NCBI GenBank assembly: GCA_004557975.1
Contig: SFEV01000004.1
Span: 1-64,000, forward strand
Reading direction: 5' to 3'
DNA: 64,000 nucleotides
Source: Lachnospiraceae bacterium
Lineage (GTDB): Bacteria; Bacillota; Clostridia; Lachnospirales; Lachnospiraceae
The stretch's first letter is position 1. Each line of letters starts with the position of its first letter. This document shows, piece after piece, positions 26,345 through 35,338 of this stretch. The position numbers and the translations under genes were made by a program. Below the pieces are notes generated by a model. That model was not told the origin of the DNA, made no database searches, and saw nothing but the letters and a program-made list of their open reading frames with translations.

Positions 26345-26911
26345 ATGAGCAGAGAGAGCTGGAGAGCAGGCAATATGCTGTATCCCCTTCCGGCGGTTAT
26401 GGTGAGCTGTCAGAGTCCCGGGGAGAAGCCCAATATTATTACTGTGGCCTGGGCCGGGACAATATGCAGTTCTCCCGCCATGATATCGATTTCTGTGCGT
26501 CCAGAGCGGTATTCCTACGATATTATCAGGGAGACCGGCGAGTTTGTGGTCAATCTCACCACGGAGAGACTGGTGAGGGCGACGGATTACTGCGGCGTGC
26601 GTTCCGGCAGAGATGTGGACAAATTCCGTGAAATGCACCTGACGCCGGGAAAATCAGTCCATGTGTCGGCCCCGCTGATTGAGGAAAGTCCTGTCAATAT
26701 CGAATGTCGCGTCCGGCAGGTGCTGGAGCTCGGCTCCCACCACATGTTTGTGGCAGAGGTGGAAGGTGTGGATATTGACAGCCGGTATCTCGATGAAAAC
26801 GGCAAATTTCAGTTGAATAAAGCCGGGCTGATGGTATATTCACATGGAGAATATTTCGGGCTCGGCAAAAAAATCGGCAGCTTTGGCTACAGCGTGAGGC
26901 GCAGAAAATAA
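26345..26911 (+). CDS. Flavin reductase-family protein
   Basis: 188 residues, GGAGG 6 nt before the ATG. The flavin-reductase-like FMN-binding split barrel is visible: LYPLPAVMVSCQ, ITVAWAGTICSSPAMISISVRP, RYSYDIIRETGEFVVNLTT and the C-terminal YFGLGKKIGSFGYSVRRR. Members bind FMN and act as flavin reductases or flavoredoxin-like electron carriers; the partner is not evident. Single gene between the pyrophosphatase and the murA promoter. Confidence 0.88.
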   Translation: MSRESWRAGNMLYPLPAVMVSCQSPGEKPNIITVAWAGTICSSPAMISISVRPERYSYDIIRETGEFVVNLTTERLVRATDYCGVRSGRDVDKFREMHLTPGKSVHVSAPLIEESPVNIECRVRQVLELGSHHMFVAEVEGVDIDSRYLDENGKFQLNKAGLMVYSHGEYFGLGKKIGSFGYSVRRRK

Positions 26912-26956
26912 GGAGTGTACAATATTACTGAAAAATGTATAAATGGTTAATTTTTA

Positions 26957-26984
26957 TTTACAAATGACAAGAATGTGGTATACT
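26957..26984 (+). promoter_or_regulatory. murA promoter
   Basis: TTTACA (26957-26962), 16-bp spacer, TATACT (26979-26984) with a TGG extended -10. Confidence 0.65.
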
Positions 26985-27008
26985 GGTACTGATTTTGTTC
27001 AAGGGAGA

Positions 27009-27053
27009 AGTATCTCTGAGGAGAGAGATACTCAGGAAACTGGGGCATTCCTG
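27009..27053 (+). promoter_or_regulatory. Hairpins in the murA leader
   Basis: AGTATCTCT (27009-27017) pairs exactly with AGAGATACT (27024-27032); next to it CAGGAA (27033-27038) pairs with TTCCTG (27048-27053). They lie between the promoter and the murA ribosome site; regulatory meaning is open. Confidence 0.5.
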
Positions 27054-27114
27054 CTGTGAGAGGGGACAGTAAAGGATTGTCAGGGAGTATAAATACAGAA
27101 TAGCAGAGGTGTTT

Positions 27115-28407
27115 ATGGAACAGTATATTATCAGAGGAGGCAATCCGCTGGTAGGCGAAGTTGAGATCAGCGGTGCGAAAAATGCAGCTCTCGGTATCCT
27201 TGCAGCTGCAATAATGACAGATGATACAGTACTGATTGAGAATCTGCCGGATGTAAGAGATATCAATGTTCTTCTCGAAGCGATGGAGAGCATCGGTGTC
27301 CGCGTGGAGCGTATTACAAAGCATGCGGTTATGATGAACAGTGAGCACATCGGGGAAGTCAGTGTAGATTACGAATATATCAAAAAGATCAGAGCATCCT
27401 ACTATCTGATCGGAGCTCTTCTCGGAAAATATAAGAAGGCTGAGGTTCCGCTTCCCGGCGGATGCAATATCGGCAGCAGACCTATCGACCTGCATATCAA
27501 AGGCTTTAAGGCGCTGGGTGCGGAGGTAAAGATCCGCAACGGCTTTATCATTGCGCAGGCTGACCATCTTCACGGCAGCCATATTTTCCTTGACACGGTT
27601 TCGGTCGGTGCGACGATCAATATCATGATGGCCGCTTCCATGGCTGAGGGCTACACGATTATCGAAAACTGTGCCCGCGAGCCTCACGTAGTGGATGTGG
27701 CGAATTTCCTGAACAGCATGGGAGCCAATATCAAGGGCGCGGGGACGGATGTGATTCGTATCCGCGGTGTCCAGAAGCTCCATAAGACGGAGTATTCGAT
27801 TATTCCGGACCAGATTGAGGCAGGTACCTTTATGTTTGCTGCGGCAGCCACGAAGGGCGATGTCATGGTAAAAAATGTTATCCCGAAGCATCTTGAGGCG
27901 ACGACGGCGAAGCTGCTGGAGATCGGCTGTGAGGTGGAGGAGTTTGACAATGCGGTGCGCGTTGTGGCATCCAAGCGGCTGCGCAGCACAAATGTCAAGA
28001 CACTTCCGTATCCGGGATATCCCACTGACATGCAGCCGCAGATCGGTGTTACACTTGCACTTGCCCGCGGGACAAGCATCGTCACAGAAAGTATTTTTGA
28101 AAACCGTTTCAAATACATGGATGAGCTTACAAGGATGGGTGCAGTTGTCCGGGTTGAGGGCAATACGGCAATTATCAGCGGAGTGGAGAAGCTTTCAGGA
28201 GCACGTGTCAGTGCACCGGATCTCCGTGCAGGAGCGGCGCTTGTGATCGCAGCGCTGGCTGCGGAGGGTGTCACTACCATTGATGATATTATTTATATTC
28301 AGCGCGGATATGAGGATTTTGAGGAGAAGCTCAGAAGCCTCGGCGCAGAGATTGAGCGGGTAAACAGCGAAAAAGAAGCGCAGAAATTCCGTCTGCGCAT
28401 AGGATAA
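27115..28407 (+). CDS. murA: UDP-GlcNAc enolpyruvyl transferase (MurA)
   Basis: 430 residues; start at ATG 27115 after AGAGG, not the GTG 6 nt upstream. First committed step of peptidoglycan synthesis: enolpyruvate from PEP to UDP-GlcNAc. Motifs: GGNPLVGEVEISGAKNAAL at the N-terminus, the loop LPGGCNIGSRPIDLH containing the catalytic Cys (target of fosfomycin in the family), YPGYPTDMQPQ and the C-terminal DLRAGAALVIAALAAEG. Length matches. Clostridia often have two MurA copies; only one is in the window. Confidence 0.96.
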   Translation: MEQYIIRGGNPLVGEVEISGAKNAALGILAAAIMTDDTVLIENLPDVRDINVLLEAMESIGVRVERITKHAVMMNSEHIGEVSVDYEYIKKIRASYYLIGALLGKYKKAEVPLPGGCNIGSRPIDLHIKGFKALGAEVKIRNGFIIAQADHLHGSHIFLDTVSVGATINIMMAASMAEGYTIIENCAREPHVVDVANFLNSMGANIKGAGTDVIRIRGVQKLHKTEYSIIPDQIEAGTFMFAAAATKGDVMVKNVIPKHLEATTAKLLEIGCEVEEFDNAVRVVASKRLRSTNVKTLPYPGYPTDMQPQIGVTLALARGTSIVTESIFENRFKYMDELTRMGAVVRVEGNTAIISGVEKLSGARVSAPDLRAGAALVIAALAAEGVTTIDDIIYIQRGYEDFEEKLRSLGAEIERVNSEKEAQKFRLRIG

Positions 28408-28479
28408 GCGTTATCCCGGAAAAAGAGGCTGAAAGATCCGGCTGCGGATCAGATGGCTGAGTATGAAAAAATGCATAGA

Positions 28480-28532
28480 GGCTGTCGCAGAACGGATGAT
28501 TAGAAGGCGATCATTGTTCTGCAACAGTCTTT
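28480..28532 (+). terminator. Terminator of murA (GGCTGTCGCAGAAC type)
   Basis: A 14-bp stem (28480-28493 with 28516-28529, two G-U pairs) is followed by TTT. The same left arm sequence recurs in the terminator at 38181. Confidence 0.75.
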
Positions 28533-28556
28533 CATTATATTAAGGAGGAGAATATT

Positions 28557-30848
28557 ATGATTAAGCTGTACGAAAACGGTGTGTATCTTCTGAACGGATC
28601 AGAGATTGTCGAGGACGGCCAGGATGCACAGAAGATTCTGGAATCAAAAATGAGCCAGGTGCCGTCAAAGGAAGAGGCGGCAGAAAACACCATTGCCTGG
28701 TCGATTCTGAAGGACCACAACACATCCGGAAATATGGACAGGCTCCGTATCAAATTTGACAAGCTGACTTCTCACGACATTACCTTTGTCGGCATTATCC
28801 AGACGGCGAGAGCGTCGGGGCTGGAGAAATTCCCGGTGCCGTACGTGCTGACGAACTGTCATAACTCTCTGTGTGCAGTGGGCGGTACAATCAATGAGGA
28901 TGACCATATGTACGGCCTGACATGTGCAAAGAAATACGGCGGAGTTTACGTTCCGCCTCATCAGGCAGTTATTCATCAGTTCGCCCGTGAAATGCTGGCA
29001 GGCGGCGGAAAGATGATTCTCGGTTCCGACTCCCATACGAGATACGGCGCACTGGGCACGATGGCCATGGGTGAGGGCGGACCGGAGCTTGTAAAGCAGC
29101 TTCTTGGCCAGACCTACGATATCAACATGCCGTCAGTAATCGGCATTTATCTGACAGGCAAGCCGGTTCCGGGCGTTGGTCCCCAGGACGTTGCACTGGC
29201 GATTATCGGTGCTGTATTTGCCAACGGTTACGTAAACAACAAGGTGATGGAGTTTGTGGGACCGGGTGTTGAGAATCTGAGTGCTGATTTCCGTATCGGC
29301 ATCGATGTTATGACGACGGAGACCACATGTCTTTCCTCCATCTGGAAGACAGATGACACAATTAAGGAATTCTATGAAATCCACGGAAGAAGTGAAGATT
29401 ACAAAGAACTGAATCCGGGAGCAGTGACATATTATGACGGAATGGTTTATGTGGACCTCAGTGAGATCCGTCCGATGATTGCAATGCCGTTCCATCCCAG
29501 CAATACATACACGATCGAGGAGCTGAATGCAAATTTGATGGATATTCTCGACGATGTGGAGAAGCGCGCTCAGGTCAGCCTTGACGGTGCGGTAGATTTC
29601 ACGCTGAAGAACAAGGTGCGTGACGGAAGACTGTATGTGGATCAGGGTATTATTGCAGGCTGTGCGGGCGGCGGTTTTGAAAATATCTGTGATGCGGCAG
29701 ATATCCTGAAAGGAAAATTTATCGGTTCCGACGAGTTTACGCTGAGCGTATACCCGGCAAGTACACCGATTTACATGGAACTGGCCAAAAACGGCAGACT
29801 GGCAGACCTGATCCAGAGCGGAGCCATCGTGAAGACGGCGTTCTGCGGTCCGTGCTTCGGCGCAGGCGATACGCCGGCAAACAACGCGTTCAGTATCCGC
29901 CACTCCACGAGAAACTTCCCGAACCGCGAAGGCTCCAAGCTGCAGAGCGGACAGATTGCATCCGTTGCGCTGATGGATGCACGTTCCATCGCGGCGACAG
30001 CGGCGAACAAAGGCTATCTGACGGCGGCTACCGATATTGATGTCAATTATGGAAAACCGAAATACTTCTTTGACAGCAGCATTTATGCGAACCGTGTCTT
30101 CGACAGCAAAGGTGTGGCAGATCCGTCCGTGGAGATCAAATTCGGTCCGAATATCAAAGACTGGCCGGCAATGTGCGAGCTTCCGGAGAATCTGATTCTC
30201 AAGGTGGTATCCGAAATCCATGATCCTGTGACGACGACGGATGAGCTGATTCCGTCCGGAGAGACGTCTTCTTACCGCTCCAATCCTCTTGGTCTGGCAG
30301 AGTTTGCCCTGTCGAGAAAGGATCCGGCGTATGTGGGCCTCGCAAAAGAAGTTCAGAAGGCCGAGAAAGCGAGAGAAGCAGGAGAGAGCATGGAGAATGC
30401 CCTTCCGGAGCTTGCGCCTGTTATCGAAGCAGTCAGAACGTCCTGGGGTGACGTAAATGCACAGAACACAGGTGTCGGCAGTACGATTTTTGCTGTGAAG
30501 CCGGGAGACGGCTCCGCCCGTGAGCAGGCGGCATCCTGCCAGAAGGTACTGGGAGGCTGGGCAAATATTGCCAACAGCTATGCTACGAAGCGTTACCGTT
30601 CCAACCTGATCAACTGGGGCATGCTTCCGTTTTTGATCGACGAAGGTGAGCTTCCGTTTACAAACAGGGAATACCTGTTCGTGCCCGGTATCCGCATGGC
30701 AGTACAGAACAAAGCGACAGAGATACCGGCGTATGTGGTGAAGGACGGGACTTTGAAGCCGTTTACACTGCGTCTCGGAGAGATGACAGACGATGAGCGT
30801 CAGATCATTCTTGACGGCTGCCTGATCAACTACAACCGTGTGAAATAA
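28557..30848 (+). CDS. Aconitase-family hydratase
   Basis: 763 residues, AAGGAGG upstream. Aconitase/isopropylmalate-isomerase superfamily with a [4Fe-4S] cluster: GSDSHTRYGALGTMAMGEGG substrate loop near residues 160-180, cluster cysteines likely in TTETTCLSSIW and CGPCFGAGD, and a swivelling C-terminal domain ending in FRLGEMTDDERQIILDG-like sequence. Lachnospiraceae homologues are often labelled simply hydratase. Full aconitate hydratase activity fits, yet no citrate synthase or isocitrate dehydrogenase gene is near, so the exact substrate stays open. Confidence 0.85.
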   Translation: MIKLYENGVYLLNGSEIVEDGQDAQKILESKMSQVPSKEEAAENTIAWSILKDHNTSGNMDRLRIKFDKLTSHDITFVGIIQTARASGLEKFPVPYVLTNCHNSLCAVGGTINEDDHMYGLTCAKKYGGVYVPPHQAVIHQFAREMLAGGGKMILGSDSHTRYGALGTMAMGEGGPELVKQLLGQTYDINMPSVIGIYLTGKPVPGVGPQDVALAIIGAVFANGYVNNKVMEFVGPGVENLSADFRIGIDVMTTETTCLSSIWKTDDTIKEFYEIHGRSEDYKELNPGAVTYYDGMVYVDLSEIRPMIAMPFHPSNTYTIEELNANLMDILDDVEKRAQVSLDGAVDFTLKNKVRDGRLYVDQGIIAGCAGGGFENICDAADILKGKFIGSDEFTLSVYPASTPIYMELAKNGRLADLIQSGAIVKTAFCGPCFGAGDTPANNAFSIRHSTRNFPNREGSKLQSGQIASVALMDARSIAATAANKGYLTAATDIDVNYGKPKYFFDSSIYANRVFDSKGVADPSVEIKFGPNIKDWPAMCELPENLILKVVSEIHDPVTTTDELIPSGETSSYRSNPLGLAEFALSRKDPAYVGLAKEVQKAEKAREAGESMENALPELAPVIEAVRTSWGDVNAQNTGVGSTIFAVKPGDGSAREQAASCQKVLGGWANIANSYATKRYRSNLINWGMLPFLIDEGELPFTNREYLFVPGIRMAVQNKATEIPAYVVKDGTLKPFTLRLGEMTDDERQIILDGCLINYNRVK

Positions 30849-30938
30849 CTGTGGCTGCATAATAGTTTATCCTGAAAGAAGATAAGATTCCCACCTCATA
30901 GGTGGTGAGTTGTAAAGAACAGTTTTACAGAGAGAAGG

Positions 30939-30982
30939 ACATCCTGGTATGAGGTACAGTGCCGCATATCAGGGTGTTTTTT
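30939..30982 (+). terminator. Terminator after the hydratase
   Basis: ACATCCTGGTATG (30939-30951) pairs with CATATCAGGGTGT (30965-30977) with G-U pairs, followed by a run of six T. A small stem CCACCT/AGGTGG lies upstream at about 30890-30904. Confidence 0.8.
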
Positions 30983-31154
30983 ATCGTATAGAAAGCTTTG
31001 GTTTTTACAGGCGGATTTCCTGCATCCAGGAATTGGATATGATGTCGGAATAGAATAAATTATCTGAAAAATATATTTAATTAAATAAATTAATAGTGAA
31101 TAAATAATGCAAAAAGATGATAAAAAATAATTTGAAAAATATTTCAAAATAGTA

Positions 31155-31183
31155 TTGACAAATCAAAAGACATCTGTTATGAT
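31155..31183 (+). promoter_or_regulatory. Consensus promoter of the orphan RNA unit
   Basis: Perfect TTGACA (31155-31160), 17-bp spacer, TATGAT (31178-31183). No protein gene follows on this strand. Just downstream are a 7-bp hairpin CAACAAA/TTTGTTG (31192-31208), which would cap the transcript, and a direct repeat CCTATAGA (31211-31218 and 31223-31230). Confidence 0.85.
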
Positions 31184-31265
31184 TACACCATCAACAAAAC
31201 ATTTGTTGTTCCTATAGATAAACCTATAGACAATGAAAATATGAAAGGATAGGAGGTCGATTCCA

Positions 31266-31346
31266 GTGGACGCAGTGTCACATTCTTTTACAACTACATG
31301 TGGCAGGATAAATGTTTCCTGTAGAAAAGACCTTTATCAGAACTGA
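31266..31346 (+). CDS. Possible 26-residue peptide at the start of the orphan RNA
   Basis: GTG 31266 follows AGGAGG (31251-31256) by 9 nt and reads MDAVSHSFTTTCGRINVSCR and six more residues to a TGA. It has two cysteines and is the only ORF in the unit with a good ribosome site. It could be a small protein, a leader peptide or chance. Confidence 0.35.
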   Translation: MDAVSHSFTTTCGRINVSCRKDLYQN

Positions 31347-32220
31347 TTCGAATATCATCGTAGAAAAACGGTAATTGGAGAGAGAAAGAATCTGCTGATA
31401 AAGCACATTTATCCCGGTAGAGTGGAAGAATAACGAACTCGCAGGTTCGTAAAAGTCAGAGAGATGATACCAGATGAAGCATCTTCTTATTATTAAGAAT
31501 AAAATCAGTGAATGATTGATATCTGAATAATAAAAAGAGAACCAGAAGGATCACAGGACAAAAGAAAGACGTTATCAGCAAAACGTTTTATATTTCTTAA
31601 AAGAGTATTTTTGACAGGATTTTTCAAAGAAAGGTTTTGCCAATTAAAAAATTAGGAAATCAGATAGCTGGCAAAGTATAAGAGACGGCAGATAAAGAAA
31701 AATAACTGTATATCATATCTGTTCAGGAAAATAAAAAGTCAGAGACAGGAATGAAAGAGTTGTCCGCGAAGATAAAAAATTCGTAGCATAGAATTTACCA
31801 GATATTGATTGAATGGAAATTTGAGATGTAAGAATAAAAATATCCGCTGAGACATGGATTCCAGAATATCAGTAGAATAAAATATACCGGCAGTATTCAA
31901 ATACTTTCGTATATATCTCAGAAGGATTTCTGACAGCCTGAAAGTGATAAATGTAAATACATGATGAACTGAAGTAATATTCCAGAATATACAGAGTAAA
32001 AATGAAAAAGCCGTACAGATTTAAAGTGTTGATATTTAAATAGATGATTCAGAGAAAAAAGAATGAATCGAAAGCCAGATGATTCCAAAAGCCACATGGT
32101 TTATAAAAAGCAGGATTTGTGTAAAGAAATAAATCTTCTCTTTTATAAATAAAACAGGAAAAAGAACTCTCCAATAAAATATAGAAGAATAAAATTAAAA
32201 ACAACAGAATAAAATATATT

Positions 32221-32255
32221 CAGGGGATGCTGTAGAACACACCATCCCCTGTTTT
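32221..32255 (+). terminator. Perfect terminator ending the orphan RNA unit
   Basis: CAGGGGATG (32221-32229) pairs with CATCCCCTG (32243-32251), followed by TTTT. It can also serve the convergent gene whose stop is at 32270. Confidence 0.88.
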
Positions 32256-32269
32256 ATGTGTATTATCCC

Positions 32270-34897
32270 CTAAATGTCCCCGCGGGAGCGGCGCCTGTTT
32301 GTGTACTCAAGCATAATCGGATAGATACGCTCGCAGTTGTGGTTGTCGGAAAACTCAAAGAAGTCATCGGCACGGCTGCGGTACATCTCCGGCATGACAC
32401 ATCCGTTCTTCATATATTCGCACAGCACCTCAATCAGCTCTTCATTTGTGTGACAGATTTCCCCGAAACTCATGGTATCGTAATGGAAGGTTCCTTCCTC
32501 GTAATGCTGCGGAATATCGTGGTGATGCAGATATACGACAGGCTTACGCATGTACGCAAAGTCAAACTGCACGCCTGAGAAGTCGGTCACCATCAGCGCT
32601 GCTTCGCAGAAAATTTTTTCGTAGCTCATATCTCCGATGGAAGGGATAATCTCCACCAGGTCATTTTTGGTGAAATCCTCTGCCTGCGGGCTGACGATGG
32701 GATGAAGCACGTACTGAATGCGGTAGCCGTAGCGGCGGGCAGCTTCCAGCAGCTTCGGATCGTTGATAAGGCTGTTGTATACTTTGTAGTAGTTCGTCTC
32801 GCGGAAGTTCGGATTGTAATCCCGGGAGAAGCCCTCGCTTTTGCTGATCGGAAGGGCGGAGTTCATGCGCCAGGTCGGAGAGATCAGAATAATTTTCTGT
32901 GCCCGGTTCTTCAGGCCGTCATAGCGCGGTACTCCGGTCAGTTTCAGTGCATCGTAACCCTCATAATCGTAGACCGGTTTGGAAAGGTTTTCAATCTCAT
33001 ACTTGGATGCACAGAAATACAGTCGCGTATTGTCGCGCAGTCGCTGCTGTGCGATGGCAATTTTCTGAACCGACATGCCGTGCTGGACACAGGCCACATC
33101 GAAGTGCGTATCGCCCCGGATCGGAAGCGAACGCTCAAATGTAAAATCGTTGAATGCGAAAACCGTGGAGTTGGAAGCGATCACCAGATCCGCATTCAGA
33201 AAGATGAGATGATGCTTTAAAGAGCCTCTTTTCAGAGGACGATATCCTTCCCTGCGCATGCGGGCGTAATCAGTGGAAGATTCGTCCAGCAGATAATATT
33301 TCCGGATGCCGTCCTGCTGTTTTTCAGCGTACCGGTACATGTACTCGGAGGAATCGCCTCCCTTGTAAATTTTGTCGAGAAACAGCCAGATTTTCTGCCG
33401 TTTGAAACAGGGACGCAGCAGAAAATTGACCACCTTAAGCGGTATCAGGTCGCGGTATGCGCCGTCTTTCTTTTTCCACATCTGCAGCCACAGTCCCAGC
33501 TCCTTTTTCAGCACAAGGAGCTTGCTGGCGGGAACAACGTGAATGCCCTGCCAGTTCCAGAATGCCAGATATTTCCCGAAACGCCAGTAGCCGAATGTGA
33601 AGTCCTTGGCAAAACGGCTTGTACTGGACGGGAATCCGAAATCCAGAGTGTATTCTTTTCCACCGGCACACAGCACGAATGTCAGAATCCGGTCGCCGGA
33701 AGCGTCCCCCACGGGAATTTCCACATGGAAGGTCTTCATGCGGGAGAAAGATACTCCAAAGTATTTCATCAGAGAATACCGTTTGTTGTAGGTGAGCGGA
33801 TAAAGTGTTTTGCCGAACCGGGCACATACGGAGGCCGTGTCTTCGGACAGGACATCTGTATAGAAGCCGTCGATGGTCAGCTTTCCGTCTTCATAGTTCA
33901 TCAGATTGATACGCACCTGGAACTTCTGCATATCCCAGAATTCACAGCCGTCACTCATCAGGACAACTGATTTTTCCCTGCAGGAAAGCTCCGGATAATA
34001 CGTCGGATCGTTTTTCTTCATGCGCAGCTCAAGCAGCCATGTATGATTGGCGCAGAGCGCCGTATTGACATCCTGGCAGGCAATAGATTCTGTATCAATA
34101 TATTGAAGGACGCCTGAAAGAAAGGTCACGTATGCAGGAACTTCCTCCGGGGGAAGCACATGCTTGTTTTTGTTGTCCCTGTTGGAGAAAAAACGGATAC
34201 GGATCATGTAAAGCGCCAGGTACTGAACCAGCGGATAGACGGAGCTTCGGTGCTGCGCTTCTTCGCGAAGGAGCGGGAGCAGAAACTGCTCAAAAGGCTC
34301 ATAGTACCATTCGTGGGTCATACAGCGGATATCAAACTGAGCATTGCATTCTTTTGCCAGGGAGTAGGTAACGGGGCACGTACCGGCATACAGGAAATGC
34401 GGATTCTGACGCAGCAGAAAAAGCAGCACCTGTTTTTCCGTCTCCGGCAGTCCTGCGGCTGCGCGCAGCGCTTCCTTCAGCTTCGCCGTGGGAATCAGAA
34501 GTCCCTGGAGATCAATGGGAAACACGTGCGGTGTGCCGCCTGCATCGATCATGATGTCCCTGTGCTCTTTCAGTGAGAAGTATTCCATGGGCCGCTGCAT
34601 GTGCCGGAAAATGAGAGAAGGCATCACGAATGCGGCATCATTTTTTTCTGCCTTTTCCAGCATATGCTCCAGAAAATGGCGGTCAAACTGATCCCCTTCA
34701 TCCAGTAAAACTGTATAACGGCCCCCGGCGTCAGACATCCGTTCCAGAGCATGCCTGTGTGTTTCGTACGGATCATCCTCCTGTACCGGAAGAAGCTGGA
34801 TACGACTGCCGGGCAGTGTCTGGTCGGGAAATCCCGCGCTGTCTGCCGGGGAGGTATTGTGGTGTGCATAAATTACGGTTATATCATAATGGTTCAT
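32270..34897 (-). CDS. Two-domain glycosyltransferase/CDP-glycerol glycerophosphotransferase
   Basis: 875 residues on the minus strand. Residues 1-~230 look like a GT2-type domain, with YTVLLDEGDQFD in the metal-binding acidic position. The middle ~310-500 is uncharacterised and beta-rich. Residues ~510-860 are a CDP-glycerol:poly(glycerophosphate) transferase domain: KIYKGGDSSEYMYRYA, VQHGMSVQ with the catalytic His, ISPTWR, and DFSGVQFDFAYMRKPVVYL. Such enzymes build teichoic-acid chains at the inner membrane face. It is a close relative of the protein at 45387 (shared FCASKYEIENLSKP motif) but sits apart from the main cluster. Confidence 0.85.
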   Translation of the reverse strand: MNHYDITVIYAHHNTSPADSAGFPDQTLPGSRIQLLPVQEDDPYETHRHALERMSDAGGRYTVLLDEGDQFDRHFLEHMLEKAEKNDAAFVMPSLIFRHMQRPMEYFSLKEHRDIMIDAGGTPHVFPIDLQGLLIPTAKLKEALRAAAGLPETEKQVLLFLLRQNPHFLYAGTCPVTYSLAKECNAQFDIRCMTHEWYYEPFEQFLLPLLREEAQHRSSVYPLVQYLALYMIRIRFFSNRDNKNKHVLPPEEVPAYVTFLSGVLQYIDTESIACQDVNTALCANHTWLLELRMKKNDPTYYPELSCREKSVVLMSDGCEFWDMQKFQVRINLMNYEDGKLTIDGFYTDVLSEDTASVCARFGKTLYPLTYNKRYSLMKYFGVSFSRMKTFHVEIPVGDASGDRILTFVLCAGGKEYTLDFGFPSSTSRFAKDFTFGYWRFGKYLAFWNWQGIHVVPASKLLVLKKELGLWLQMWKKKDGAYRDLIPLKVVNFLLRPCFKRQKIWLFLDKIYKGGDSSEYMYRYAEKQQDGIRKYYLLDESSTDYARMRREGYRPLKRGSLKHHLIFLNADLVIASNSTVFAFNDFTFERSLPIRGDTHFDVACVQHGMSVQKIAIAQQRLRDNTRLYFCASKYEIENLSKPVYDYEGYDALKLTGVPRYDGLKNRAQKIILISPTWRMNSALPISKSEGFSRDYNPNFRETNYYKVYNSLINDPKLLEAARRYGYRIQYVLHPIVSPQAEDFTKNDLVEIIPSIGDMSYEKIFCEAALMVTDFSGVQFDFAYMRKPVVYLHHHDIPQHYEEGTFHYDTMSFGEICHTNEELIEVLCEYMKNGCVMPEMYRSRADDFFEFSDNHNCERIYPIMLEYTNRRRSRGDI

Positions 34898-35011
34898 GGT
34901 GGTCGTTCCCTCAGTAAAAATATTCTGATCAGATTTCAGAAAAGTCAGTGCTCTGAATCAGGTACATTTTAGCATATCGGCAGATGGTTTTCAACGATTG
35001 GGGCGGTAAAC

Positions 35012-35198
35012 CTGCACGGTCTGGCTTTTCATGTGTTACTGTTCGCGTGTCACGCCATGCAGGCCACAGACCGCCTGCTTGCGCAGGCTGTACACTGCTA
35101 CGCAGCTCCTGTCTGTGGCTGATGTGCGTTCCGCACATCACAGAAAATGAAAATCCAGCCCTTTGCAGATGAATCTGCACGGTCTGGCTTTTCATTTT
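35012..35198. repeat. Highly structured intergenic repeat element
   Basis: The gap 34898-35338 holds a dense set of stems: GCCACAGAC/GTCTGTGGC (35063-35071/35111-35119), GCCTGC/GCAGGC (35073-35078/35083-35088), GATGTGC/GCACATC (35121-35127/35133-35139), TGCAGAT/ATCTGCA (35164-35170/35173-35179) and a near-perfect 15-bp pair 35144-35158/35184-35198. A 21-bp direct repeat starting CTGCACGGTCTGGC occurs at 35012 and 35175. No transposase. Likely a dispersed non-coding repeat. Confidence 0.7.
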
Positions 35199-35252
35199 AC
35201 TGCATGGCTGAACTGTAACTGACAAAATCCATAATTTTACGACAGGTTGTTT

Positions 35253-35281
35253 TTGACAAGAAAATACAGGTATGGTACACT
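35253..35281 (+). promoter_or_regulatory. Promoter of the TPR/ATPase gene
   Basis: TTGACA (35253-35258), 17-bp spacer, TACACT (35276-35281). Confidence 0.75.
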
Positions 35282-35338
35282 AAAATGAAGTCATTATGCA
35301 GATACATGAAATAATCAAGTTACAATGAGGTGACAGAG

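Larger units (their letters stand above)
31190..32255 (+). ncRNA. Candidate ~1.07-kb non-coding transcript
   Basis: The stretch 30849-32269 has no credible gene. From the promoter at 31155 to the perfect terminator at 32221 the plus strand is A-rich and purine-rich with stops in all three frames every few codons. The next gene is convergent, so this is not a leader of it; the hydratase is cut off by its own terminator. The sequence fits no large ncRNA I can recall (OLE, ROOL, GOLLD, tmRNA, RNase P). A decayed gene or phage remnant is the alternative. Confidence 0.5.

Noticed and set aside
29133..30860. 575-codon minus-strand frame opposite the hydratase
   Set aside because: Antisense shadow of a well-conserved aconitase-family gene; no ribosome site and no recognisable motif.
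31190..32255. AT-rich unit as tmRNA, RNase P RNA, OLE or similar
   Set aside because: None of the hallmark sequence blocks I know for those RNAs is present; length and composition also differ.
35012..35198. Structured repeat as an insertion sequence
   Set aside because: No transposase-like reading frame and no terminal inverted repeats with target duplications could be seen; kept as a non-coding repeat.
35208..35225. A 98-codon minus-strand frame covering the repeat at 35.0-35.2 kb
   Set aside because: It only mirrors the palindromic repeat, has no ribosome site and low-complexity composition.
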